In this document: positions 12,142 through 22,436 of the stretch, piece by piece | Layout: every line of letters begins with the position of its first letter | Numbering within the stretch: the first letter of the stretch is position 1 | Assembly: GCA_030686995.1 (NCBI GenBank) | Contig: CM060685.1 | Span: 128,365,823-128,429,822 of the forward strand | Reading direction: 5' to 3' | Source: Artemisia argyi | Taxonomy: Eukaryota > Streptophyta > Magnoliopsida > Asterales > Asteraceae | Length of the DNA: 64,000 bases | Notes under the pieces: generated by a model | What the model was told of the DNA's origin: nothing | Database searches by the model: none | What the model saw: the letters and a program-made list of their open reading frames with translations, nothing else | Program-made: the position numbers and the translations under genes

Positions 12142-15044
12142 TGTCACACCCTCGCCGAAGGCGGAAACACGAGGTGCAACGAAATCGATATACATCACCA
12201 AAGAGAAATAAGACAATACCATAAATTACATTAAGGAAAAGTATAACGTTACAACATTGTTATTGCCGACATTGGCAATTTAAGACATAAGTTTAGTTTC
12301 CAAAAGATGGTATTTTAGTACATAATGAATAGTAGTGACATGTGAAAGCTTCATTATGCAAGACCTTGATGACAAGCTTACTGACGATCACCTGAAATGT
12401 ATGAGAGAAAACGGGTCAACTATGAAAATAGTTGGTGAATACAAACGTTTTATATAATTAGAAAACCATTTGAGAAAGTTCGCTAGGCAAAGGCATTGTA
12501 AATCCACTCAGTTTCAAGTCCCGCCATAAGAGACTTATAACCTGTGTGTTTACAACCCACTGCCAAAAGTTATATGTCTGATAGTAAAGCACATGTGGTC
12601 AATATAGTTCACAATATGGGTACATAGTATATAATAAAGTATGTGGCAAGGCTCCTAAAATAAATAATATGCGTTCCGTAGACAGGGGAACGAGAGGTTG
12701 GCCGACCTCTAATAGCGCTATCCATACTACCTACTGCCCCACACAAGGAGGCCGCACGAACGGTACGTATAAACTGAAGTGCGAACGGCAAACCAGCAGG
12801 AGACTAACAATTGCGGATGCACGAACAGTACATCATTCACAAACTATTACAGGGGAGATTTTATGTTGCTCCGAACATTGGAGACTTGATAATGCTGCTC
12901 CGTAGACAGGGGAGACTTTGCACTGCTCCGAACATGGGAGACTTTAGGTTATAGTACGTACGGTACTTTAGGGTCAAAAGTTTAATTCAAGTTCAAAAGT
13001 CAAGTCAAGTTCAATAGTTCAAAACAAATTATAAGGTCAAATGAGTTCAAAGAGTAACAAACAATTTAGTTCAAGAATAAATTCATGCATCCACCCCAAA
13101 GAAGTTGAAATAGTTAGAAAAAGGGGTTCGTGAATACTCACCTTATGCAACAAATACAAAAGGCTAGTGATTGAACAGAAATAGGCTCGATTCCCTAACA
13201 GCAACCTAATATGAATGAAGTGTTTCCAATGTAAGAAATGAAACAATGTTACACATGCGTATACGTACGTTATCCATACCACTTGTAGTTTTTGAAAATA
13301 ACGTTTATCATTTAGTGTTTTATTAGTAAATATAACGTTTTCGGCGTAGTTTAACCTTGTTCTAACTTTAGAAAAATATGTACAAACGGCTTCACAAAAC
13401 TAGTTGTAAAATATAGTACGTTAAGTGTTAATGTTCAAGCTCGGCGTTTTTGAAAACCTTGTAACAATATCTAGATGTCGTCTTGTTTAACTTTTGATCG
13501 TACATGCCTCGACGGATAAGTAATATAGCTCCAAATGTTGTTATTTGAGAAATATAGTGTTTAACACTTAGGAAATTCTATTATAGCAAAGCTGCCAAAT
13601 ATATATATATATATTTCGTCAAAGTTCAAATGCTTGTATCTTCTTCGTTTCAGGCTTGTTTTCTACGTTCTTTATATCCCCGGAATCGTGAGACAACGTA
13701 CTAATATATTTTAGATAATTCGGGACGGCTAGATTATGGCTAACGCCTCATATTTGCCCATGAAATCCGGTTGACAGCATGTATTTTCTGAAAATAATAG
13801 TTTTCGTCGTTAACTCGTTTTTAGCATAACTTTCTCATCGTAAATGATCGTTTAGTGATTCCAGCGGCTACGGTTTCGTTTTTGAAAGTATTTCCGGAAT
13901 ATGAAAACCAAAAATTCGCCACAGCCCCTGGATTTTCTGGATTTGGCAAAAATGGACAGTAGCTTTTTAAAGTTGTCAAAAATCACTTTTCTAGTTTCAA
14001 ATCCTTGTCAAATCTCTTCAAAACACCACAAGACTAATCTAATCTTACCATATACCTTCTTAGGTTATCATGGGTTCCTAGTACTCATAAAATTTGTAGG
14101 ATAGCAAGGGGATGATCATAGGATTATTATAAATTAATGAAAACCATATATACTTGAAAAGTGGTATCTTTAACATATATACTTGCATGTATGCTAAAAT
14201 AAATTGAGAACCCATCATGTTATCATTAAAATGAAAGTATTAGATGATGAAAAACATTACTTGAAACTTACTTGATGATGATGGAGTGATTTGTAGCAAA
14301 ATAGAAAGTTAATCCTAATGGTTTATATTTCAAAACCTAGAAATCTAAAACAAATGAAACAAGAATAACATTTGATCTTAAAAAAAATTCCATGGTTCAT
14401 CCTTGTTGTTGTTCTTGCCGTGGATCACCAAGAGAGAAATAGAGAATTTGTTGTGAAAAAAATATGAAATAAGCTGGTGATTTTCTATATATAGTCCAAG
14501 GGCAATTTGGTAATTTTGATGCAAGGGTATTATGGTAATTTTAATTGTTATGAAAATATCTAGATATTATTTAGATATTTTAGTAAGCATTTTAATTAGT
14601 AGTATCAGGTACATTGCTAATGCATAAAAATCGTAATTACGTAAATCGTCGTAATTATAGGTTTTTAACGATACGTTAAATAAATAAATTCAAAACGTCG
14701 GGTAAATTAATAATATAACTTTTATATCATTATAACGAGTGTAAAAATATGTTAGGACTATAGTCGGAATTGTCGGATCAATTATTCAAAATAATAGCTC
14801 ATAGGATAACGTTTATTAGATAGATAACCGTACGTATACAGGAATGATGCAACTCACGCATGAATGACAAACTTTCTCCGGGAGTGAATAGTGTTTCGTG
14901 AATAGTAAAATTTTCAAATGTTTCTCAGAATATCAAACGGAAATAAAAAATGATGAATAGTAAAATGATGAATAGTAATCGATGAATAGTGAATTTCCAA
15001 ATTTTGGGAATAAACGTAGACGTGGAAAATATCGGGTTGTTACT
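12142..15044 (-). repeat. LTR copy 4 (about 2.9 kb, longest)
   Basis: It runs from TGTCACACCC at 12142 to GGTTGTTACT at 15044 and is the most complete LTR form in the complex. The last base is T instead of the expected A. It abuts gtctt plus AT-hook gene sequence, so this is a true insertion edge or a duplicate of it. Confidence 0.72.
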
Positions 15045-15250
15045 GTCTTCTTCTTGCCACTCCCAACCGGCCTTCCCCTCTTCCTTTTTTTCTCTGCAAC
15101 TACCTCATTGGAGCAACCGCTAGCACCCACATTTGGTTTGTTGAAGATTCTATTCCACATCCATTGAAGAATTTCTTCAATCATCTCATTCCCTATGTTT
15201 GCATACGAACCATACTTGGCAATAACTTTTTCACCAAATTCATCCAAAAC
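14996..15250 (-). pseudogene. AT-hook exon fragment, copy 1
   Basis: It encodes the LDEFGEKVIAKYGSYANIG-type N-terminal segment and a single AT-hook (KRKRGRPVGSGKKK), then reads into LTR sequence. It lacks the first residues (MSWGKV...) because the duplication breakpoint lies upstream. No independent promoter is evident. Confidence 0.65.
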
Positions 15251-15774
15251 AACCTCAAAGACTTCATCATTTAATTTGGTAATTTTGATGCAAGGGTATT
15301 ATAGTAATTTCAATTGTTATGAAAATATCTAGATATTATTTAGATATTTTTAGTAAGCATTTTAATTAGTAGTATCGGGTACATTGCTAATGCATAAAAA
15401 TCGTAATTACGTAAATCGTCGTAATTATAAGTTTTTAACGATACGTTAAATAAATAAATTCAAAACGTCGGGTAAATTAATAATATAACTTTTATATCAT
15501 TATAACGAGTGTAAAAATATGTTAGAACCATAGTCGGAATTGTCGGATCAATTATTCAAAATAATAGCTCATAGGATAACGTTTATTAGATAGATAACCG
15601 TACGTATACAGGAATGATGCAACTCACGCATGGATGACAAACTTTCTCCGGAGTGAATAGTATTTCGTGAATAGTAAAATTTTCAAATGTTTCTCAGAAT
15701 ATCAAACGGACATTAAAAACGATGAGTAGTAAAATGATGAATAGTGTTTTGATGAATAGTGAATTCCAAAGTTT

Positions 15775-16100
15775 GGGAATAAACGTAGACGTGGAAAATA
15801 TCGGGTTGTTACAGTCTTCTTCTTGCCACTCCCAACCGGCCTTCCCCTCTTCCTTTTTTCTGCGACTGTAGTCGGAATAGGACTCCCCTCCGTCTTCTTC
15901 TTGCCACTCCCAACCGGCCTTCCCCTCTTCCTTTTTTTCTCTGCAACTACTTCATTGGAGCAACCGCTAGCACCCACATTTGGTTTGTTGAAGGTTCTAT
16001 TCCACATCCATTGAAGAATTTCTTCAATCATCTCATTCCCTATGTTTGCATACGAACCATACTTAGCAATAACTTTTTCACCAAATTCATCCAAAACAAC
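15775..16100 (-). pseudogene. AT-hook exon fragment, copy 2
   Basis: Same as copy 1 but with two AT-hook units separated by the TEGSPIPTTVAEK linker. It is truncated at the same N-terminal breakpoint and reads into LTR sequence at its C-terminal side. Confidence 0.65.
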
Positions 16101-17229
16101 CTCAAAGACTTCATCATTTAATTTGGTAATTTTGATGCAAGGGTATTATGGTAATTTCAATTGTTATGAAAATATCTAGATATTATTTAGATATTTTAGT
16201 AAGCATTTTAATTAGTAGTATCGGGTACATTGCTAATGCATAAAAATCGTAATTACGTAAATTGTCGTAATTATAAGTTTTTAACGATACGTTAAATAAA
16301 TAAATTCAAAACGTCGGGTAAATTAATAATATAACTTTATATCATTATAACGAGTGTAAAAATATGTTAGGACCATAGTCGGAATTGTCGGATCAATTAT
16401 TCAAAACAATAGCTCATTGGATAACGTTTATTAGATAGATAACCGTACGTATACAGGAATGATGCAACTCACGCATGAATGACAAACTTTCTCCGGGAGT
16501 GAATAGTGTTTCGTGAATAGTAAAATTTTCAAATGTTTCTCAGAATATCAAACGGACATAAAAAACGATGAATAGTAAAATGATGAATAGTGTTTTGATG
16601 AATAGTAATCGATGAATAGTGAATTTTCAAAGTTTGGGAATAAACGTAGACGTGGAAAATATCGGGTTGTTATAGTCTTCTTCTTGCCACTCCCAACCGG
16701 CCTTCCCCTCTTCCTTTTTTCTGTGACTGTAGTCGGAATAGGACTCCCCTCCGTCTTCTTCTTGCTACTCCCAACCGGCCTTCCCATCTTCCTTTTTTTC
16801 TCTGCAACTACCTCATTGGAGCAACCGCTAGCACCCACATTTGGTTTGTTGAAGGTTCTATTCCACATCCATTGAAGAATTTCTTCAATCATCTCATTCC
16901 CTATGTTTGCATACGAACCATACTTGGCAATAACTTTTTCACCAAATTCATCCAAAACAACCTCAAAGACTTCATCATTTAATAAAACCTTGCCCCACGA
17001 CATTTCGGTTGATTCCTCCCCCCCCCCCCATCAACAAGCACTTTCCCTTTTCATTCTTATCATTATTCGCCATAGCTGGGTTTAGTTGTTGCGATTTGAT
17101 TTTTTTTATGTTAGGGTTTGACGGTTGATTATCTACACAATCGTTGGTTGGTTTTGGGGATTTATTGCAGCCTGAAAAAGCACACAGCTTTTAATGTACA
17201 TAGTTTACGTTGTTTGCAAAAATAGTCCC

Positions 17230-17438
17230 CCGAAAGTTTGCGGGAGATAAGTATGAACAGTGAAATGACGATACTACCCTCAAATACGTGGCACTTAACG
17301 GGAAAATTAACGGAAAAGGGCTCTCAGTGGCGATTTTGCGAAAATGTGGAACGTTGGTGTCTTTTTTGCGCTACTTTTTGTCTCGGTCCCGTTTTTACAA
17401 ATTCGTGAAACGTTAAGGACCATTTTTGCAATTTACCA
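17230..17438 (-). repeat. Right terminal inverted repeat of the MULE
   Basis: Reverse complement of the left TIR, same 209-bp length, ending GCAATTTACC-A at 17438. It lies about 230 bp upstream of the - strand gene's start at 17003, a position where a TIR-borne promoter would drive it. Confidence 0.88.
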
Positions 17439-17447
17439 TTTACCATT
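17439..17447. repeat. 9-bp target site duplication (right) of the MULE
   Basis: tttaccatt, identical to 851-859. Two further near-copies of TTTACCATT lie alongside, so the exact register rests on the TIR alignment. Confidence 0.8.
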
Positions 17448-17449
17448 TA

Positions 17450-18049
17450 TCAACAACCCAACCTAACATATAATATACACTCACATACAATAAAATATTA
17501 TTCTTCTCTCCTCCCACTCATAATAAAATAGTATTATTCTCTCTTGCTACTCATGATAAATCATGCGGTCCCGAGAAGGAAAAACATTTCTAACATGACA
17601 TGTGTCAAGGTTAAATAAACAATATAGAAGTCACAAAACGAACTAATTGATTGTTTCTCTTTAAACTTTCAATATAATATTAGTATATTTTTGTTTTATA
17701 TCTCTCCAACCGTCCAACCGGCTGGAGGAAGCATAGATAAATATAGTCTTAAAACACAAATGTGACCCAACTTAAAACAAAAACTGACTAAATTAAAACA
17801 CACGCGAAGAAAAAGAAATAATAAAAAATAGGTCGCTTTTTTTCGCTGTGTAGTCGCGTTTTATTATTAATAGGTCGCGTTTCATTTGTTTTACTATAGA
17901 GAAGCAAATTCATTACACGAAAATCTCGTTCATTCTCCACCCAAACCACAATCCCATGATTAGAAATGGAATCTAAAATCACGTGCCAAACTACTTGTCT
18001 GACACAATTTTCTTACAAAATTATTGAACACCTAAAAGTGTAAAATAAT
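17450..18049. other. Non-coding gap with GTCGCG-type short repeats
   Basis: No gene. Words such as GGTCGC, AGTCGCGTTTTATTA and GGTCGCGTTT at 17830-17885 recur at about 18510-18760 on the other side of the MITE. Confidence 0.45.
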
Positions 18050-18455
18050 TAAGGGTGCGTTTGGTTTGTAAAAAGGTTTGGAATTGAATTTGAATTTGGT
18101 ATTACTTTGAAGGAAAAGTAAGAGAAATAAAATAAAAGATAGTACGTATAAAGTATTGTTTGTTTTATAAAATATAATTAGGAATGGATTTTAAATTTAA
18201 TATTATTATAATTAAAAAACATAAAAAACAAAATAATTGGTGTCACTTTTTACATAAAATACAAAAAAGAAATTAAAAGAAAATTAATTGGGCCCACACT
18301 TTATCTCAATACCCACCTATATATGCTAGAATTGTTGACACCCCTATCTATTGGAATCAAGTACTATGTTGAATCCAAATCCTTCAACCAAACATTTGAT
18401 TAATGTCACATCAACATAAAACCCATTCCAAAGTGTTAAAACAAACACACCCTAA
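18050..18455. mobile_element. Tourist/PIF-Harbinger-like MITE (400 bp)
   Basis: The element occupies 18053-18452. Its ends are GGGTGCGTTTGGTTT and the complement of GGGTGTGTTTGTTTT, an imperfect TIR extending to TTTGGAAT on both sides. The trinucleotide taa flanks it at 18050-18052 and 18453-18455, as for PIF/Harbinger insertion. It has no coding capacity. Confidence 0.72.
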
Positions 18456-18479
18456 GTTTAAATTAGCCTTCATGTGCCT

Positions 18480-19260
18480 ACAATACCTAGCAAAATGAGA
18501 TTTACTTTTCAGTCGCATTTTACTAGTTTACGTCAAATTTAGTTAGGTGGAGATTTCGTTTGTCGCGTTTTATTAGTTTATTAAATAGGTCGCGATTTGT
18601 GTCTAAATAGGTCACGATTTCGATCGCGTTTTACTAGGTCCCAATTTACTTTTTTAAATAAAATTTTGGCCCCGTTTTACTATAAGTCGCGTTTTACTTA
18701 TATAAATGGGTCGCAAAATGCTTTTAACATGGAAATAAGTCGCGTTTTTTTTATAAATTATGTCATTTCAAGGTCACGAAAGACACACATGTAGGGTGGA
18801 AAATTTTTGTCAAATTAATCTCTAACGGATGGTATTGAAAAATTCATTTTGGTAAAAAATTTATTCGACGCTTTGTTTCATAAATAAGTAGTGGATATGG
18901 TCGGTTTAAAAAAATTTCTCTATAAATCAACATCTACGTCTTTATGCATACATTTCATGGAAGTTTTTTAAACACCAAATTATGTAATGTCTTGATTTTG
19001 ACTTGGCTCAATCTGAAAAATCTCTCTCTCTCATGCCCACAACACGGAATACTAGAAAAAATCTTATTATATTTAGCGAAAGGATGTCCTTGTATTCTAG
19101 TAGTAATAGTGTTAAAAGGATATTATCATAATCTTTTACACATGGCCATGACATGTTATTTTATTTTTATTTTTTTTGAAAGATGACTTTCAATTTTTTG
19201 GTTTAGAGAGACGCACATGTCATAAGCAGGCTCTCATCCATCACATATCCAGACTATGTT
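18480..19260. other. AT-rich gap with degenerate GTCGCGTTTTA repeats
   Basis: Between 18510 and 18760 a motif close to GTCGCGTTTTACTAG/ATTAG recurs roughly every 20-60 bp. The rest (to 19260) shows no gene. Confidence 0.45.
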
Positions 19261-20056
19261 GTCTTAACCAATGTTTTAAAAATCGCGCCTAAGGCGCGCC
19301 TACTCCCTAAATCCCACGAGGCTCTAGCCTTTGGGATTCTTTTAGATCGAGGCTCACGACATGCATGAATCCCGTAAAAATCGCAGCGCCTTGGGGATTT
19401 TTGCGCTTTTGCGCATTGGGGATTTGTGCGCCTAGAAAATGTAATGGGGTTTTGGCCTTTTTTTCTTAATAGTAAGATACATTTTGGGCTTACATGTTAT
19501 ATACATTGGGCCCTTTAAGTTATAAAGTATCTAATAACCCTAATATATTAAAAAATAACTAAAACACACAATCAACAAAGAACTATGTATTTTTTGTAAT
19601 CTAATGTCTAAGAATAGTAGCTTATTAACACTTACAAATGTTGTTTCTTTAGTGTTAAGTGTTTCCAAACAACTATAGATTTTTTGTTGTTGATAGTTGA
19701 TAGTTTGATACATGGTAATTTGTTAAATTTTATAAGTCATAAACTCATATATTGTAATGTATATTTTGGAATTTAGGGTAGTTCATGGATTTTGATATGT
19801 TGGTTGCTTAATATTTTGGGTTTAAATGCAACATTTGTTAGATGTAATAACTATTAAGTGACATTATGCATTGAATATTGATATTTTTATGTTATTTAAG
19901 CTGCATAAGTTGTCACATATGTTATAAAAAGAACCTAAATGTATAGTGCGCCTCATATTTATTAATCTCGTGCCTTGGTTTGCGCCTCGACTCGAGGCTC
20001 TTTGACCCTCTTTGCGCCTTAGTGCGCCTTGAGCCTTTCAGAACATTGGTCTTAAC
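19261..20056. mobile_element. hAT-type non-autonomous element (780 bp) with 8-bp duplication
   Basis: The element spans 19269-20048, starts CAATGTTTTAAAAATCGCGCC and ends AACATTG. Both ends are rich in GCGCCTAAGGCGC-type words, which make imperfect inverted repeats. The octamer gtcttaac occurs at 19261-19268 and 20049-20056. An 8-bp duplication fits hAT insertion. The middle is AT-rich with no transposase. Confidence 0.82.
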
Positions 20057-20214
20057 CGGGCCCACGCTGACGTAGTGGGGATTCAACGACTTTCGCCCGG
20101 AAACCGTTCTGCCTCCACACGAGAATACTCGCTGGAGTAACAGGCGAATGAAAACCGGGGCCGGCTCGGATTCAAGTCTCCGCAACAATGGCTCAAAGAC
20201 TCTCCTTTTCATAA

Positions 20215-20345
20215 TATCTCCGGAGCATTATGGTCCACAAGTGGACCACAAGTGAGGACTTCCCGGAAGATCACCCACCCGGTACTACTCCCACTTGTGG
20301 CTCGCTTAACAAGTTAAGCCCCACCCACTAGACCACAAATTATGG
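20215..20345 (-). repeat. 5S-rRNA-like segment, Cassandra-type TRIM LTR fragment
   Basis: Read on the - strand, about 20316-20253 matches the 3' half of plant 5S rRNA. It contains a GTTAAGCG A-box-like word, GAGTAGTAC (intermediate element), then GGTGGGTGATCTTCCGGG and AAGTCCTC at the C-box position. The three internal promoter parts of RNA polymerase III are in the right order and near normal spacing. The 5' half of 5S is absent, so this is not a 5S gene. Cassandra TRIM elements are known to carry such 5S-derived sequence in their LTRs. LTR boundaries were not found, and the hAT element inserted nearby (20056) may have split it. Confidence 0.6.
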
Positions 20346-20467
20346 TCACTTCATACTCCCCTTATTTGGGATTTCATCAATGAAGATAATATCACATTTT
20401 AATTAGGCATGAGTTATAAAAACGGTGGCTAGTTTTTTAGTAAAACGGGGTCTACCCTTTTAGGGGG

Positions 20468-20509
<42 letters not shown>

Positions 20510-20731
20510 TGTTTAAATAGAAAAGATTTTGTATGTATAATAATGTATTGTATATGTATAATGTTTTGTATATTTGTGTTTAATAATATTTTGTATATGT
20601 ATAATGTTTTGTATATGTATAATGTTCGTATAATAGCACGTTAAATATTACCAAGTTAAATAACTGCAACAAAAACTGTTATTATTAAATTAAACGACAA
20701 CGTTATACATATTATTTAAAAACAACAACAT

Positions 20732-21187
20732 CTACGAAATATGAAGATTATTCATCTCATTTAAAAGATCATGGAGCCGGGCACTTGACTGACAAGCGTG
20801 ATCCTCAGGATTCCTTGCCATTTCTAACTCCATTTCCAGCGCCTTTATTCTTGCCTTCAACAACTTGTTCTCATTTTTTGTAGCAACGCTGTTTGAGCAA
20901 TGCTTTGAAGAAGATGCTTGATTAAAGTGCCCTGCTTCAAATTCATCTTTCCACTTAAAGTATCGACACCCATAGTCTTTTGTACCTGGCTGTTACATGT
21001 TAAGAAAATAATAAGAAATGTATTTTTAACAAACAAATTATTTACATAACTAAGCAAATGTATGATTATTTACCACTGAAAGAGGACATGCATAAAACAG
21101 TCGCCCACGACTACCATCTTGCCAGGATTTCCGTTCTACAATAAATCCTCTATTACATCGGCACCAGAAAGGATTTCTTTGGCTCAT
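20732..21187 (-). CDS. GRF-type zinc-finger protein, two exons
   Basis: Exon 1 (21187-21074) and exon 2 (20989-20732) join in phase 0 across a GT-AG intron to give 123 residues. The N-terminal third holds a GRF zinc finger: FWCRCNRG, then GRLFYACP, then YGCRYFKWKDEF, i.e. the C-x-C ... C ... C ligands and the F-x-W signature of the family. GRF fingers bind single-stranded nucleic acid in known proteins. A coiled-coil-like segment (residues about 75-95, KNENKLLKARIKALEMELEM) follows. It lies 260 bp downstream of the transposase/OTU gene on the same strand, inside the same putative element, so it is probably a transposon accessory gene. The frame is open and looks intact. Confidence 0.68.
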
Positions 21188-22142
21188 CTGACCAAAGAAT
21201 TTGCAAAATAATTTACATCATCAATCAATAATGTTATTACTAATTAAAACAAAGTAATAATAACTGGTGCAGAACTAACACTCTACAAAAAAGCAGACTT
21301 TTAAGTTTCAAACAATTAACATTTAAACGATGTTGAATAATCATTTACAACATTTTCAAACAATCTACATTTAAATAAATGAATAATCATTTACAACATT
21401 TACAAACAATTTACATTTAAATAAATGAATAATCATTTACAACATTTACAAAATACATCGATGGTTATATATTGCATCCCATTCGTTTGCAACTGGCTGT
21501 TTGAACCACCTCCATTGTGGGTGGTAATGTGGTAGTGGAGAATCTCTGTCTATATTGAGACAAATGTAATGAGCACCACTGTTCTCCCCCACACGCGCAA
21601 TCACAATGGGGTCAATTCCATGTGATAAGTTTGGAGCAGAAAATAGGGGTAAACATGTGAACCAACCATGACGGTCTATATATACAAGAGGTCGGCGAAT
21701 AGCTGAAGCGATGACCAGACCGTTATGTGGCATCGTCATCCAGTAATCTTCAGGCGCTGGTCCATTAAGCCAGTTTAATGTATCACGAAGGTGGTAAAAG
21801 TTTTCTTCCCCCCCACATACTCACGTAAGTTATACTATGTCTTTGTAACTCTTGCATTAACATGTATCTAGCATCGGCCCACCTATTTTGGTCTTGCACA
21901 ATCCAATGGGCAATGCACCGAAACCTACAATTTCCGTCACCATCCACATTATTTATACTTATTACCTGTGAACGAAAAATCTCTGGAATGCGATCAATAA
22001 AATCCTCGCTATCCTTATCTCCAACGTAAAATCTGTGTCTTATTTTTTCACCCGTGTACGAACTATGTCTTGCAGGCTCTTTGGCGCGTTTCGGGACTTT
22101 CGTGGATCTTGAATTTGTGCTTCTTCGGTGATTCATGGTTGG

Positions 22143-22207
22143 CACATCATTCATGTCATTCAAGTCCGGGACTTCATTCAAGTCCGGAACTTCATTCAAG
22201 TCCGGGA
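22143..22207 (-). repeat. In-frame 15-bp tandem repeat (VPDLNE)
   Basis: About three copies of a 15-18-bp unit encode VPDLNE-VPDLNE-VPDLND between the AT-hook-like motif and the OTU domain. It resembles a recent slippage expansion of a linker. Confidence 0.8.
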
Positions 22208-22403
22208 CTTGTGTAGCCTTGCCCTTTTTGTCCTTTGCGCTCGGACGTCCACGGGTATTTTTTTGAATAGCTGGTTCACATGTGTCAGCAGATTCAGGTT
22301 GGAATATATCTCTTAACTTCGTTAACATATTCTTCTTGACAAACGATGTTGATTTGCTAAAAATATTCTTGAATTGTCGCATGCCATCGTTAAACGAAGT
22401 ATC

Positions 22404-22436
22404 GTCATCATCATCATCATCATCATCATCATCACC
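22404..22436 (-). repeat. (ATC)n coding microsatellite (poly-Asp)
   Basis: A run of about 11 GAT codons (ATC on the + strand) gives a poly-aspartate stretch in the linker of the transposase/OTU protein. Confidence 0.9.

Larger units (their letters stand above)
4130..16679 (-). mobile_element. Nested/tandem LTR-retroelement complex in the AT-hook gene
   Basis: The outer left edge is TGTCACACCC at 4135 and the outer right edge is TTGTTATA at 16674. The gene sequence gtctt is duplicated at 4130-4134 and 16675-16679 (also 15814-15818 and 15045-15049). Read on the - strand, the LTR begins TGTAACAACCCGATATT and ends GGGTGTGACA. Several full, truncated and rearranged LTR copies are separated by two short internal segments of about 720 bp. 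No gag-pol remains. LTR length is about 2.4-2.9 kb. The LTR/internal/LTR/internal/LTR pattern suggests a deleted element amplified by unequal recombination. Ty3/Gypsy origin is inferred from the residual pol-end-like sequence. Confidence 0.78.
14495..16985. repeat. Tandem duplication of the LTR/AT-hook-gene junction (three copies)
   Basis: The junction LTR end + gtctt + AT-hook exon appears at 15044/15045, 15813/15814 and 16674/16675. Copies 1 and 2 of the exon break off at the same point (ATCATTTAAT, about 15276 and 16126) and pass straight back into LTR sequence (TTGGTAATTTTGATGCAAGG). Only the third continues to the start codon at 17003. Units are about 850 bp. Copy 1 has one AT-hook unit, copies 2 and 3 have two, so the inner 26-codon repeat also varies. 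Confidence 0.78.
2774..17003 (-). pseudogene. AT-hook plus PB1-like (MuDR N-terminal-like) gene, split by an LTR insertion
   Basis: The gene reads leftward from an ATG at 17001-17003. The first exon (17003 to about 16675, resuming 4134 to 3931) has an acidic N-terminal segment and then repeated AT-hook units (core RKRGRPVGSGKKK) spaced by a TEGSPIPTTVTEK-type linker, four in all. Its donor (GTTG/GTATGT at 3930) joins in phase to an acceptor before 3468. Exon 2 (3468 to about 3392) and exon 3 (about 3289 to 2774) give LLGYGGEV...GPLRY and PGKSLEEGLKLI..DNDVHTM..., the pattern of the PB1-like domain found at the N-terminus of plant MuDR-type proteins. A basic, Ser/Lys-rich tail follows. AT-hooks bind AT-rich DNA minor groove, so a DNA-binding role is likely. 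The retroelement complex at 4135-16674 interrupts the AT-hook exon, so the gene is broken. Splice sites were chosen by eye and the 3' end is uncertain. Confidence 0.6.
860..17438. mobile_element. Mutator-like element (MULE), 16.6 kb, with nested insertions
   Basis: Near-identical 209-bp inverted repeats (860-1068 and 17230-17438) and a 9-bp target duplication (tttaccatt) delimit this element. Inside are two genes running inward from opposite ends, the same layout as maize MuDR (mudrA/mudrB). No MULE transposase catalytic core (FAR1/DDE region) is visible, so the copy looks non-autonomous. About 12.5 kb of its length is a later LTR-retroelement complex, and 492 bp is a solo LTR. Without these the element would be about 3.5 kb. 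The terminal base differs between the ends (G at 860, complement of A at 17438). Confidence 0.82.

Noticed and set aside
20253..20316. Functional 5S rRNA gene
   Set aside because: Only the 3' half of 5S is recognisable, with many changes; the context is transposon sequence.
20857..21057. 66-residue frame on the - strand
   Set aside because: It is a shifted frame of exon 2 of the GRF zinc-finger gene plus intron.
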